Source of the DNA: Streptomyces sp. R41
Lineage (GTDB): Bacteria > Actinomycetota > Actinomycetes > Streptomycetales > Streptomycetaceae
Direction of reading: 5' to 3'
Assembly (NCBI RefSeq): GCF_041053055.1
Contig: NZ_CP163443.1
Coordinates: forward strand, 3,100,001-3,164,000
DNA length: 64,000 nucleotides
Both the position numbers and the translations under genes were made by a program. The notes below the pieces were generated by a model. The model searched no databases. It was not told the origin of the DNA and worked only from the letters and a program-made list of their open reading frames with translations. Shown piece after piece: positions 27,764-35,075 of this stretch. Within the stretch, counting starts at the first letter, position 1; every line of letters starts with the position of its first letter.

Positions 27764-27798
27764 GGCACCCGGTGCCTGTCTTGGAGGCACCCGGTGCC
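27764..27798. promoter_or_regulatory. Paired identical palindromes upstream of aceE
   Basis: GGCACCCGGTGCC, a perfect 6+1+6 palindrome, occurs at 27764-27776 and again at 27786-27798. The centres are 22 bp apart, two helical turns, so a dimeric regulator could bind both sites on one DNA face. Confidence 0.7.
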
Positions 27799-27837
27799 GA
27801 CTTTCTCGATCTGAAGAGGTTTTGCCCCGCAACCCTT

Positions 27838-27866
27838 TGATCGATCATCGATCAGGGAGTTACAGT
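27838..27866 (+). promoter_or_regulatory. Probable aceE promoter with operator over the -35 box
   Basis: TGATCGATCATCGATCA at 27838-27854 is a perfect 17-base palindrome. TTGATC (27837-27842), a -35-like box, lies within it, and TACAGT (27861-27866) follows at an 18-base spacing. A protein bound to the palindrome would block the promoter. The sequence style fits GntR/FCD operators. Confidence 0.6.
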
Positions 27867-28004
27867 CACCGACGGGCCACGCGGCGGACGCCGCATGGTG
27901 TCACAGCACCAGAGCCCGCCGCCCTGTCCTGCCAAAGACCAAGGGCACCCCCGAAAACCCCTTACCGATGAGGGAACCCCCCTCCGTATCCGGAAGGCGG
28001 CGCA

Positions 28005-30707
28005 ATGACCGACCCCACCGCAATCCAGCCGAGCGAGCTCGATCAGCTCCCGGACCGCGACCCCGAGGAGACCGCCGAATGGCAGGCCTCCCTGGACGCC
28101 GTCACCAAGGCGGCCGGGCCGCACCGTGCCGCGTACCTGATGCGCCGCACACTGGAGCGCGCCGAGGGCAACGGCATCGCGCTGCCCAAGCTGCTTGAGA
28201 CGGACTACGTCAACACCATCCCCACCGCCGCCGAGCCCATCGTGGACGGCGACGAGGAGATGGAGCGGAAGATCACCGCGTGGAACCGCTGGAACGCGGC
28301 CGCGATGGTGACCCGGGGCAGCAAATACGGCGTCGGCGGCCACATCGCCACCTTCGCCTCCGCCGCCTGGCTCTACGAGACCGGCTTCAACCACTTCTTC
28401 AAGGGCAAGGAGGCCGACGGGTCCGGCGACCAGCTCTACATCCAGGGCCACGCCTCCCCCGGCATCTACGCCCGCGCCTTCCTCGACGGCCGGCTCAGCG
28501 AGCAGCACCTCGACCGCTTCCGCCAGGAGTCCGGCGGCAACGGTCTGCCGTCGTACCCGCACCCGCGCCGCCTCCCCTGGCTGTGGGAGTTCCCGACCGT
28601 CTCGATGGGCCTCGGCCCGCTGTCGGCGATCTACCAGGCGCGCTTCAACCGCTACCTCACCAACCGCGGCATCAAGGACGTCTCCCAGTCCCACGTCTGG
28701 GCCTTCCTGGGCGACGGCGAGATGGACGAGCCGGAGTCGACGGCCGCACTCGCGCTGGCTTCCCGCGAGGGTCTGGACAACCTGACCTTCGTCATCAACT
28801 GCAACCTGCAGCGCCTCGACGGTCCGGTCCGCGCCAACTTCAAGATCGTGCAGGAGCTGGAGGCCCAGTTCCGCGGCGCCGGCTGGAACGTCATCAAGTC
28901 GCTGTGGGGTTCGGCCTGGGACGAACTGTTCCAGCTCGACACCACCGGCGCGCTCGTACGCCGCCTGCGCGAGGTACCCGACGCGCAGGTGCAGACGTAC
29001 CAGACCCGCGACGCGGCCTACATCCGCCAGGACTTCTTCGGCGCCGACCCGGCGCTCGTCGAGATGGCGAAGCTGATCAGCGACGACAAGATCCTGGAGT
29101 GCTTCCACCTCTCCCGCGGTGGTCACGAGTCGCGCAAGGTGTACGCGGCCTACAAGGCGGCCGTCGAGCACAAGGGCGCGCCGACGGTGATCCTGGCCCA
29201 GACGGTCAAGGGCTTCACGCTCGGCGAGGGCTTCGCGTCCAAGAACGCCAACCACCAGATGAAGAAGCTCACGACGGACGAGTTCAAGCAGATGCGTGAC
29301 CTGCTCGAACTGCCCATCTTCGACGGCCAGTTCGTCGACGGTGTGGTGCCTTACGGCCACCCGGGCGCCGACGCCCCCGAGGTCCGTTACCTCCAGGAGC
29401 GCCGCGCGGCCCTCGGCGGCCCGGCCCCGGCCCGCCGTACGCACGCCCTCGCGCCGCTGCCCGCCCCGGCCGACAAGACCTTCGCGTCCTTCGACAAGGG
29501 CTCCGGTTCGCAGAACGTGGCGACGACCATGGCGTTCGTCCGCCTGGTCAAGGACCTGGTCCGCGACAAGGAGACCGGCAAGCGCTGGGTGCCGATCGTT
29601 CCGGACGAGGCCCGTACCTTCGGTATGGAGTCGCTCTTCCCGTCCCTCGGCATCTACTCGCCCAAGGGCCAGACGTACGAGCCGGTCGACCGCGACCAAC
29701 TGATGTACTACAAGGAGGCCAAGGACGGCCAGATCCTCAATGAGGGGATCACCGAGGCCGGTTCCATGGCGGACTTCATCGCCGCGTCCACCGCGTACTC
29801 CACGCACGGCGAAGCGATGATCCCCTTCTACATCTTCTACTCGATGTTCGGCTGGCAGCGCACGGCCGATCAGATGTGGCAGCTCGGCGACCAGCTCGGC
29901 CGCGGCTTCCTGGTCGGCGCCACGGCCGGCCGTACGACGCTGACGGGTGAGGGTCTGCAGCACGCCGACGGTCACTCGCCGGTGATCGCGGCGACCAACC
30001 CGGCGGCCCTGTCGTACGACCCGGCGTTCGCGTACGAGATCGCGGCGATCGTCAAGGACGGTCTGCGCCGGATGTACGGCGAGGCCGCGCCCGGCGAGGA
30101 CCCGAACGTCTTCTACTACCTGACGGTCTACAACGAGCCGATGCCGCAGCCCGCGAAGCCGGCAGGACTCGGCATCGACGAGGGCATCGTCAAGGGCCTG
30201 TACCGCTTCAACACGGCGGAGTCGGCCGGGCTTTCGCCGGTGGCCAACGCGCCGCGCATCCAGCTGCTCGGCTCCGGCACGGCGATCCACTGGGTCCTCA
30301 AGGCGCAGAAGCTGCTCGCCGAGGAGTGGGGTGTGGCCGCCGACGTGTGGTCCGCGACCTCCTGGACCGAGCTGCGGCGCGACGCGCTGGAGGCCGACGC
30401 GGCGCTGCTGCGCGGCGAGGAGCGGGTGCCGTTCGTCCGCCAGGCGCTGCACGGGGCCGAGGGCCCGGTCCTCGCGGTCTCCGACTACATGCGCCAGGTC
30501 CCGGACCAGATCGCGCAGTGGGTCGAGCAGGACTACTCCTCCCTCGGTGCCGACGGCTTCGGTCTGTCCGACACCCGTGAGGCGGCCCGCCGCCACTTCG
30601 GCGTGGACGCCCAGTCGATCGTCGTCGCGGCACTGGCGCAGCTCGCCCGCCGCGGTGAGGTCCAGGCGTCGGCGGTGAAGGAAGCCCGGGAGCGTTACGG
30701 GCTGTAG
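28005..30707 (+). CDS. aceE: Pyruvate dehydrogenase E1, homodimeric AceE
   Basis: A thiamine-diphosphate enzyme that decarboxylates pyruvate and acetylates E2-lipoyl. It has 900 residues, normal for the single-chain E1. The ThDP/Mg motif is visible as GDGEMDEPES with the paired NLTFVINCNLQRLDGPVR, about residues 238-275. Conserved YGVGGHIATFASAAWLYETG and the pyrimidine-domain region PFYIFYSMFGWQRTADQMW are also present. A GGAAGG ribosome site precedes ATG 28005. A 300-base upstream region carries three palindromes. Confidence 0.96.
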   Translation: MTDPTAIQPSELDQLPDRDPEETAEWQASLDAVTKAAGPHRAAYLMRRTLERAEGNGIALPKLLETDYVNTIPTAAEPIVDGDEEMERKITAWNRWNAAAMVTRGSKYGVGGHIATFASAAWLYETGFNHFFKGKEADGSGDQLYIQGHASPGIYARAFLDGRLSEQHLDRFRQESGGNGLPSYPHPRRLPWLWEFPTVSMGLGPLSAIYQARFNRYLTNRGIKDVSQSHVWAFLGDGEMDEPESTAALALASREGLDNLTFVINCNLQRLDGPVRANFKIVQELEAQFRGAGWNVIKSLWGSAWDELFQLDTTGALVRRLREVPDAQVQTYQTRDAAYIRQDFFGADPALVEMAKLISDDKILECFHLSRGGHESRKVYAAYKAAVEHKGAPTVILAQTVKGFTLGEGFASKNANHQMKKLTTDEFKQMRDLLELPIFDGQFVDGVVPYGHPGADAPEVRYLQERRAALGGPAPARRTHALAPLPAPADKTFASFDKGSGSQNVATTMAFVRLVKDLVRDKETGKRWVPIVPDEARTFGMESLFPSLGIYSPKGQTYEPVDRDQLMYYKEAKDGQILNEGITEAGSMADFIAASTAYSTHGEAMIPFYIFYSMFGWQRTADQMWQLGDQLGRGFLVGATAGRTTLTGEGLQHADGHSPVIAATNPAALSYDPAFAYEIAAIVKDGLRRMYGEAAPGEDPNVFYYLTVYNEPMPQPAKPAGLGIDEGIVKGLYRFNTAESAGLSPVANAPRIQLLGSGTAIHWVLKAQKLLAEEWGVAADVWSATSWTELRRDALEADAALLRGEERVPFVRQALHGAEGPVLAVSDYMRQVPDQIAQWVEQDYSSLGADGFGLSDTREAARRHFGVDAQSIVVAALAQLARRGEVQASAVKEARERYGL

Positions 30708-30735
30708 GAGCTCGGGGAGCTGACGCTCAGCTCGG

Positions 30736-30767
30736 CGAAGGGGCACGGCGACTGCCGTGCCCCTTCG
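30736..30767 (+). terminator. aceE terminator
   Basis: A perfect 14-bp stem (30736-30749 with 30754-30767) closes a GACT loop. Its 3' arm begins a CCCCTTCGGCGTC sequence that recurs twice more in the next 70 bases. Confidence 0.85.
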
Positions 30768-30849
30768 GCGTCTTGCGCGACCCCTCTCCACCTTTCATGC
30801 CCCTTCGCCGTCTTGCGGGCCCCTTCGGCGTCGTTCGCACGTCTCTTCG

Positions 30850-30872
30850 TTGTCAGTGGTGCCCTGCATCAT
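30850..30872 (+). promoter_or_regulatory. TTGTCAGTGG-type leaderless promoter of the WYL gene
   Basis: TTGTCAGTGG (30850-30859), 7 bases, CATCAT (30867-30872), 6 bases, then ATG 30879. The same box, spacing and start distance occur before the DUF6891 gene at 57244. The box matches the TTGTCRGTG element of mycobacterial RecA-independent DNA-damage promoters (PafBC type). Confidence 0.65.
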
Positions 30873-30878
30873 GAACCC

Positions 30879-31850
30879 ATGCGCGCTGCCCGCCTGATCA
30901 AGATGGTGCTGCTGCTCCAGTCGCGGCCGTCGATGACCGCCGCCGAGCTGGCGCGGGAGCTCGAGGTGTCCGAGCGCACGATCACGCGGGACGCGCAGGC
31001 GCTCTCGGAGGCGGGGGTTCCGGTGTACGCGGACCGGGGGCGGGCCGGGGGGTACCGGCTGGTCGGGGGATATCGGACACGGCTGACGGGCCTTGCGCGC
31101 AGTGAGGCGGAGGCGCTGTTCCTGAGCGGGGTGCCGGGGGCGCTGCGCGAGATGGGACTTCAGGACACGGCCTCGGCCGCCCGCCTCAAGGTGTCCGCGG
31201 CCCTTCTCCCCTCACTGCGGGACGCCTCGCGGACGGCGGCGCAGCGGTTCCATCTGGATGCCCCCGCCTGGTTCAGCGAGCCCCAGACACCCCAGCTGCT
31301 GCCCGCGGTCGCGGACGCGGTGTGGGACGACCGGCCGGTCCTCGCGCGCTACCGGCGGGGCGAGGCGGAGGTGGAGCGCGCGCTCGAACCCTACGGGCTC
31401 GTCCTCAAGGCGGGCGTCTGGTATCTGTGCGCACGGGTGCCGGATGCGGGCTCCTTCCGGGTGTACCGCATCGACCGCTTCACCGCGGTCGACCTCGGCG
31501 AGGAGCGCTTCCGACGGGACGACGGGTTCGACCTGCCCGGGTTCTGGGAGGAGCGGGCCGAGGAGTTCGCCCGGTCCATCCTGCGCGCGGAGGTCGTCGT
31601 ACGGCTGTCCCCGGGCGGTGTACGACGGCTGCCGTACGTCCTTGATCCCACGTCCGCCAAGGAGGCCCTGGACGCGCCCAATGCCCCCGACACCAGGGGC
31701 TGGGTGACCGTCACGCTTCCCGTCGAGTCGGAGGAGGTCGCCCATTCGCAGCTCACGGCGCTCGGGCCGGAGGTGGAGATACTCGCCCCGGCGGCGCTGC
31801 GGAAGCGCTTCGCGAAGGACGCGGCCCGGCTGGCGGCGCTTTACGGATGA
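30879..31850 (+). CDS. WYL-domain DeoR-type transcriptional regulator
   Basis: A 323-residue regulator. The N-terminal winged helix MRAARLIKMVLLLQSRPSMT and ELEVSERTITRDAQALSEAG is followed by a WYL domain (about 145-235) with PYGLVLKAGVWYLCARVPD, and a WCX-like C-terminal extension. PafB/PafC proteins share this architecture. The start is leaderless from a TTGTCAGTGG promoter, and the longer upstream frame is not needed. Confidence 0.88.
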   Translation: MRAARLIKMVLLLQSRPSMTAAELARELEVSERTITRDAQALSEAGVPVYADRGRAGGYRLVGGYRTRLTGLARSEAEALFLSGVPGALREMGLQDTASAARLKVSAALLPSLRDASRTAAQRFHLDAPAWFSEPQTPQLLPAVADAVWDDRPVLARYRRGEAEVERALEPYGLVLKAGVWYLCARVPDAGSFRVYRIDRFTAVDLGEERFRRDDGFDLPGFWEERAEEFARSILRAEVVVRLSPGGVRRLPYVLDPTSAKEALDAPNAPDTRGWVTVTLPVESEEVAHSQLTALGPEVEILAPAALRKRFAKDAARLAALYG

Positions 31851-31869
31851 CGGCACGCTTGGGACCGGG

Positions 31870-31921
31870 TGACCGTGGCGTCGGGATGGAATGACCGTGG
31901 CTCCTGGGACCGAGTGACCGC
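31870..31921 (+). repeat. Three TGACCG direct repeats at two-turn spacing
   Basis: TGACCGTGG at 31870, TGACCGTGG at 31892 and TGACCGCAC at 31915 are spaced 22 and 23 bases. They lie between the WYL gene stop and the DUF4240 start. The spacing suits a protein binding successive turns of one face. Confidence 0.45.
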
Positions 31922-32029
31922 ACTCTTGAAATGCGTACGAACCCGACGGTTTTACCTTCGGCATGTGCACGCATAACAATCTGCGCCACTCCACGTGCGT
32001 CCCTCCCGTCCAGGCCCGATGCTTGACCC

Positions 32030-32551
32030 GTGATGGACGAGACGGAGTTCTGGGAGCTGGTGGACACGACCCGCGAGGCCGCCGAGGGCGACCCCGAGGA
32101 ACAGGCCGACCTGCTCGTCGAGCGGCTCGTCCAGTTGGACCCGGACGCGGTCCTCGACTTCGCCCGGCACTTCGAGGCCCGCTACAACCGGGCGTACCGC
32201 TGGGACCTGTGGGGCGCGGCCTGGGTGCTGCTCGACGGCGCCAGCGACGACGCGTTCGACTTCTTCCGGTGCTGGTTGATCGGCCAGGGCCGTGAGGTCT
32301 TCGAGGGCGCGGTGCACGACCCGGACTCGCTCGCCGACCTCCTGGAGGACTTCGACGAGGAGATCGACGGCGACGGCGAGGAGCTGGGCTACGCGGCGGA
32401 CGAGGCGTACGAGCAGCTCACCGGAACCGTCGCACCCGACCTGGGCATCCCGCCGGCGGCCGCGGAGCCCGAGGGCACGGCGCTCGACTTCGAGAACGAG
32501 TCGGTCATCGCGGATCGCTACCCCAAGCTGTGGGAGCGGTTCAAGGGCTGA
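32030..32551 (+). CDS. DUF4240 protein
   Basis: A 173-residue very acidic cytosolic protein starting MMDETEFWELVDTTREAAEG, with YNRAYRWDLWGAAWVLLDGASDDAFDFFRCWLIGQG, the DUF4240 pattern of a polymorphic-toxin-associated or immunity-like helical fold. GATGCT lies 6 bases before GTG 32030, and an ATG follows immediately; no ribosome site is visible, so a leaderless start is likely. Function unknown. No toxin gene is adjacent. Confidence 0.85.
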   Translation: MMDETEFWELVDTTREAAEGDPEEQADLLVERLVQLDPDAVLDFARHFEARYNRAYRWDLWGAAWVLLDGASDDAFDFFRCWLIGQGREVFEGAVHDPDSLADLLEDFDEEIDGDGEELGYAADEAYEQLTGTVAPDLGIPPAAAEPEGTALDFENESVIADRYPKLWERFKG

Positions 32552-32616
32552 TACCGCAGCGGAGTTGCCGGGCCTCGCCACGATTCACGCCATCGCCTGT
32601 GCCGGTGTGCGTCGGC

Positions 32617-32715
32617 GTCATGCCGTGCTTCACGCCGCCGTGTGTTGGCGTGATGCCGTGCTTCACGCCGCCGTACGTCCGCGTGATGCCACGGTTCACG
32701 CCGCCGCGCGCCGGC
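32617..32715. repeat. 33-bp tandem repeat, three copies
   Basis: Units begin at 32617, 32650 and 32683 with the core GTGATGCCGTGCTTCACGCC. A degenerate partial copy precedes them. A period divisible by 3 gives 11-residue repeats in every frame, but no frame has a good start or conserved context. The last copy overlaps the 3' end of the small minus-strand gene. Confidence 0.85.
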
Positions 32716-32926
32716 GGCTGATGTCCGCGGGGATGTACGCCTGCGTCTGGTCGGCCCGCACGGCGTGGTGCAGCGGTGCCGCGTTGGCCTGGTCCAAGGC
32801 GGACGCCGTGACCGCCGCCGGGCCCAGGACGACCGTCGCCACCGCGCAGACCACCGTCCAGGGGCTGCGCGCGGCCTTCGCCCAACCGGCCGTCTTCTCC
32901 GTGGCTTCCATCCGACTGCTCCTCAT
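32696..32926 (-). CDS. Small membrane or exported protein
   Basis: Seventy-six residues, MRSSRMEATEKTAGWAKAAR followed by one hydrophobic segment (SPWTVVCAVATVVLGPAAVT) and a polar tail ending in RRRAAA. ATG 32926 has GGAGG 8 bases upstream. It resembles a short signal-anchor protein. No family recognised. Its 3' end runs into the 33-bp repeat array. Confidence 0.55.
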   Translation of the reverse strand: MRSSRMEATEKTAGWAKAARSPWTVVCAVATVVLGPAAVTASALDQANAAPLHHAVRADQTQAYIPADISRRRAAA

Positions 32927-33058
32927 GATCCCCACCTCCAGTCAGTGCGTACGACGACCGTAGGACGCACGGCTCTGGGGAGTCTGTGAGCCACCTGCGG
33001 TGTGACTGTGGCTGCCCGCCCGCGTCGCGAGGCGGGCGGAAGGCGGACGACAAGGCCT

Positions 33059-33113
33059 AGGGTCGGGGCTCCCGACCCTGTGAGGTCGTCGGAACTCCCA
33101 ACCCTGTGAGGTT
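33059..33113 (+). promoter_or_regulatory. Hairpin plus 27-bp-spaced direct repeats before the CMD gene
   Basis: A perfect 9-bp stem (33059-33067 with 33071-33079) is followed by two copies of a 16-base element, ending ACCCTGTGAGGT, at 33071-33086 and 33098-33113. The second copy abuts the GTG at 33117. There is no normal ribosome site, so the element may be a leader or operator. Confidence 0.45.
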
Positions 33114-33116
33114 CCC

Positions 33117-33656
33117 GTGGCCCGTATCCCCTACCCCGACCGGCCCGCGGACGCTGTGGCGCGGCTGCCGGTGGCCCTGAATGCCTTCCGGATGCTCTCC
33201 CATGCCCCGGACCTGACCGGCCCGGTCATCGACCTAGGCTTCGCCATTCTCGGACAGACGCAACTCCCCACCGCCATCAGGGAGTTGGTCATCATGACGG
33301 TGGCCGCGCGGACGCGCTGCCGTTACGAGAGCGTGCAGCACACGCCGATCGCCCTGGCCGCCGGGGTGACGCCGGAGCAGCTCGCGGTGATCGGGGAGCT
33401 CCGGCCGTGTGTGCCGCCGGAGTTCACGGAGGCGGAGGCCGCGGCCCTGTCGGCCGCCGTCCGGATCACCGTCGAGCGCACCCTCGAGCCGGGCGAACTC
33501 GACGCCCTGCGCCGCCACTTCACCGACCGGGAGACGGTCGAGATCATCATGACGGCCGGGTACTACGCCATGCTGGCGGGCCTGATGAACGCCCTCGACG
33601 TGGACATCGATCCGTCGGGCGAGCGGTTCCTGAACGTGGACCCGCGCGCCACCTAG
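33117..33656 (+). CDS. Carboxymuconolactone-decarboxylase-fold protein (AhpD-like)
   Basis: A 179-residue all-helical CMD-family protein. LPTAIRELVIMTVAARTRCRYESVQHTP carries the family core, but with a single Cys in place of the CxxC of true AhpD peroxidase partners, so alkylhydroperoxidase activity is doubtful. A second helical region is MTAGYYAMLAGLMNALDVDI. Start GTG 33117. A modular hairpin repeat lies directly downstream. Confidence 0.85.
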   Translation: MARIPYPDRPADAVARLPVALNAFRMLSHAPDLTGPVIDLGFAILGQTQLPTAIRELVIMTVAARTRCRYESVQHTPIALAAGVTPEQLAVIGELRPCVPPEFTEAEAAALSAAVRITVERTLEPGELDALRRHFTDRETVEIIMTAGYYAMLAGLMNALDVDIDPSGERFLNVDPRAT

Positions 33657-33668
33657 GTCCCACGAGTG

Positions 33669-33800
33669 GTTTTTCGCCCCCGCCGCCCCTACCCGTTCCC
33701 GTACCTGGGGGCTGCGCCCCCAGACCCCCTGGGTTGTTCTTTTGGGTGCCTGCCGGTGGGGGCATGTCGCGCAGTTCCCCGCGCCCCTTTCGGGGCGGAG
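33669..33800. repeat. Modular GC-rich hairpin repeat, copy B
   Basis: Begins TTTTTCGCCCC, continues with the TGGGGGCTGCGCCCCCA hairpin module and a diverged insert, and ends with GCGCAGTTCCCCGCGCCCCTTTCGGGGCG, where the second arm is truncated. It lies between the converging CMD and amidase genes. Confidence 0.8.
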
Positions 33801-33813
33801 CGGGCGAAAGAAC

Positions 33814-34566
33814 TCACCGGCCCTGCAGGTGGGCCGCTCGGTCCCGTATGTCCGGGAGGCGGGCCGCCAGCGCCGCCCCGGGGCAGCTGGTCATGAAGGC
33901 CTCGTTGTGGCCCGCCACGGTGGGCAGCACGGCGCCGGCCCCCGCCCGGAACCGACTGAGACTGTTGCTGGACACCAACCGCACGGTGGCCCGCGGATCA
34001 ACCCCGGACAACCCGAGCTTCCACGCAGCGAGCGCGGCAATCGCCTCGGTCATCGCCCGCGGCACCACCGTCCCCGCCGTGAACGTCCCGATGGCGGCGA
34101 CCCCGGCGGTCCGATGGTTGAAGCCCTGCGTGTGCGCCCCGGTGACGGGCCGGTCGACGCCGCCCGCGCGTCCCTCATAGATCGTCCCGCAGCGGTCGAC
34201 GAGGAAGTTGTAGCCGATGTCGTCCCAGTCCTTGGCGCCGGTCTGACCGGCGTAGAGGTAGCGGATGATGCGGGGCGTGTCGGCGCAGTCGTAACTGTTC
34301 GGCGAGTCGGTGTGGTGGACGAAGATCGCGACGACCCGGTCGTCGTAGCGGGGCGGCGGCTGAGCGTGCGCGCTCGCGGCGTCCAGCCATCGTGTCCGCG
34401 GCACGATGGTCGGCCGGGCCGCCGGGTGAGCGGCCGCGGCGGGCCGCGCGGCGACCGGCGGCCGGTCGGCCCCCGTACGGTCCACCCCGATCGCGCACAT
34501 CACCAGTGCCAGCACGGCGGCGAGCCCGGGCACGCACCCGAGCGCGACGAGGGCCGCCCGCGGCAT
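33814..34566 (-). CDS. PGRP-type N-acetylmuramoyl-L-alanine amidase, exported
   Basis: A zinc amidase-2/peptidoglycan-recognition domain. Zn-site elements are VAIFVHHTDSPNSYDC, the core WDDIGYNFLVDRCGTIYEGR and VAGHNEAFMTSCPG. From ATG 34566 the protein has 250 residues and an N-terminal hydrophobic segment (LVALGCVPGLAAVLALVMC) as signal or anchor. The frame stays open to 34887 and 35028, adding an Arg/Trp-rich extension. That stretch lacks normal third-position GC bias, so I prefer the short start. Role: cleaving peptide stems from glycan or binding peptidoglycan. Confidence 0.82.
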   Translation of the reverse strand: MPRAALVALGCVPGLAAVLALVMCAIGVDRTGADRPPVAARPAAAAHPAARPTIVPRTRWLDAASAHAQPPPRYDDRVVAIFVHHTDSPNSYDCADTPRIIRYLYAGQTGAKDWDDIGYNFLVDRCGTIYEGRAGGVDRPVTGAHTQGFNHRTAGVAAIGTFTAGTVVPRAMTEAIAALAAWKLGLSGVDPRATVRLVSSNSLSRFRAGAGAVLPTVAGHNEAFMTSCPGAALAARLPDIRDRAAHLQGR

Positions 34567-34762
34567 CCGCTCGCCCCATGGGAACCGCGCCGATCGCACG
34601 GCCCGCCCCGACGGCGTCGCCCGCACCTCCCGCGAAAGCCGAGCGGGCCACGGAAACCACGCCCATCCCAGGGCCCGCCCGGCCCGGGGCGCCCGCGCCC
34701 CCCGCGAAAGTCGCGTCCAGAGCCACGGCCGCTCCGTCCCCGACCGCCGTGCACCCCACGGC

Positions 34763-34804
34763 ACACGAGCTCCACGAAGCCCACGAGCCTCACGAAAATC
34801 ACGC
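34763..34804. repeat. 9-bp micro-repeat CACGAR
   Basis: CACGAG/CACGAA recurs at 34763, 34772, 34781 and 34790, with CACGCG at 34799, exactly every 9 bases. It lies in the compositionally odd stretch upstream of the amidase start. Confidence 0.6.
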
Positions 34805-35075
34805 GCCCGGAGCCCGCGCCGCGCCGCACGCGACACTCGTCCCCCGCCCCGGCTTCGTGCCCCCCGCGTCTTCCGGAAGACACGCATGGACCCACCCTGG
34901 CCCCGATCCGCTCCATCCGCGATGTGTGGTGTGCCACCCGGTGGAACCATCGTCCGGGTCCAGGACGTTTTTACAGGTCCACGCACGTGTGGCCGTTTTC
35001 GCGGCGCCACGCGCGCGTGCTTGATCACTGGGCCCGCCCCGCGCGTACTAAGGGGCCCGAGAGAAAGGCGGCTCC

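Noticed and set aside
27852..30791. 979-residue open frame antisense to aceE
   Set aside because: Low-information Arg/Val/Leu-rich shadow of aceE; AceE motifs are intact on the plus strand.
33172..33656. AhpD alkylhydroperoxidase activity for the CMD protein
   Set aside because: The CxxC pair required for AhpD chemistry is not present; only a single Cys (RCRYE) is visible.
34392..35024. Plus-strand Pro/Ala/His-rich frame opposite the amidase N-terminal region
   Set aside because: No consistent codon-position bias and no start signal; it arises from the 9-bp repeat and GC richness.
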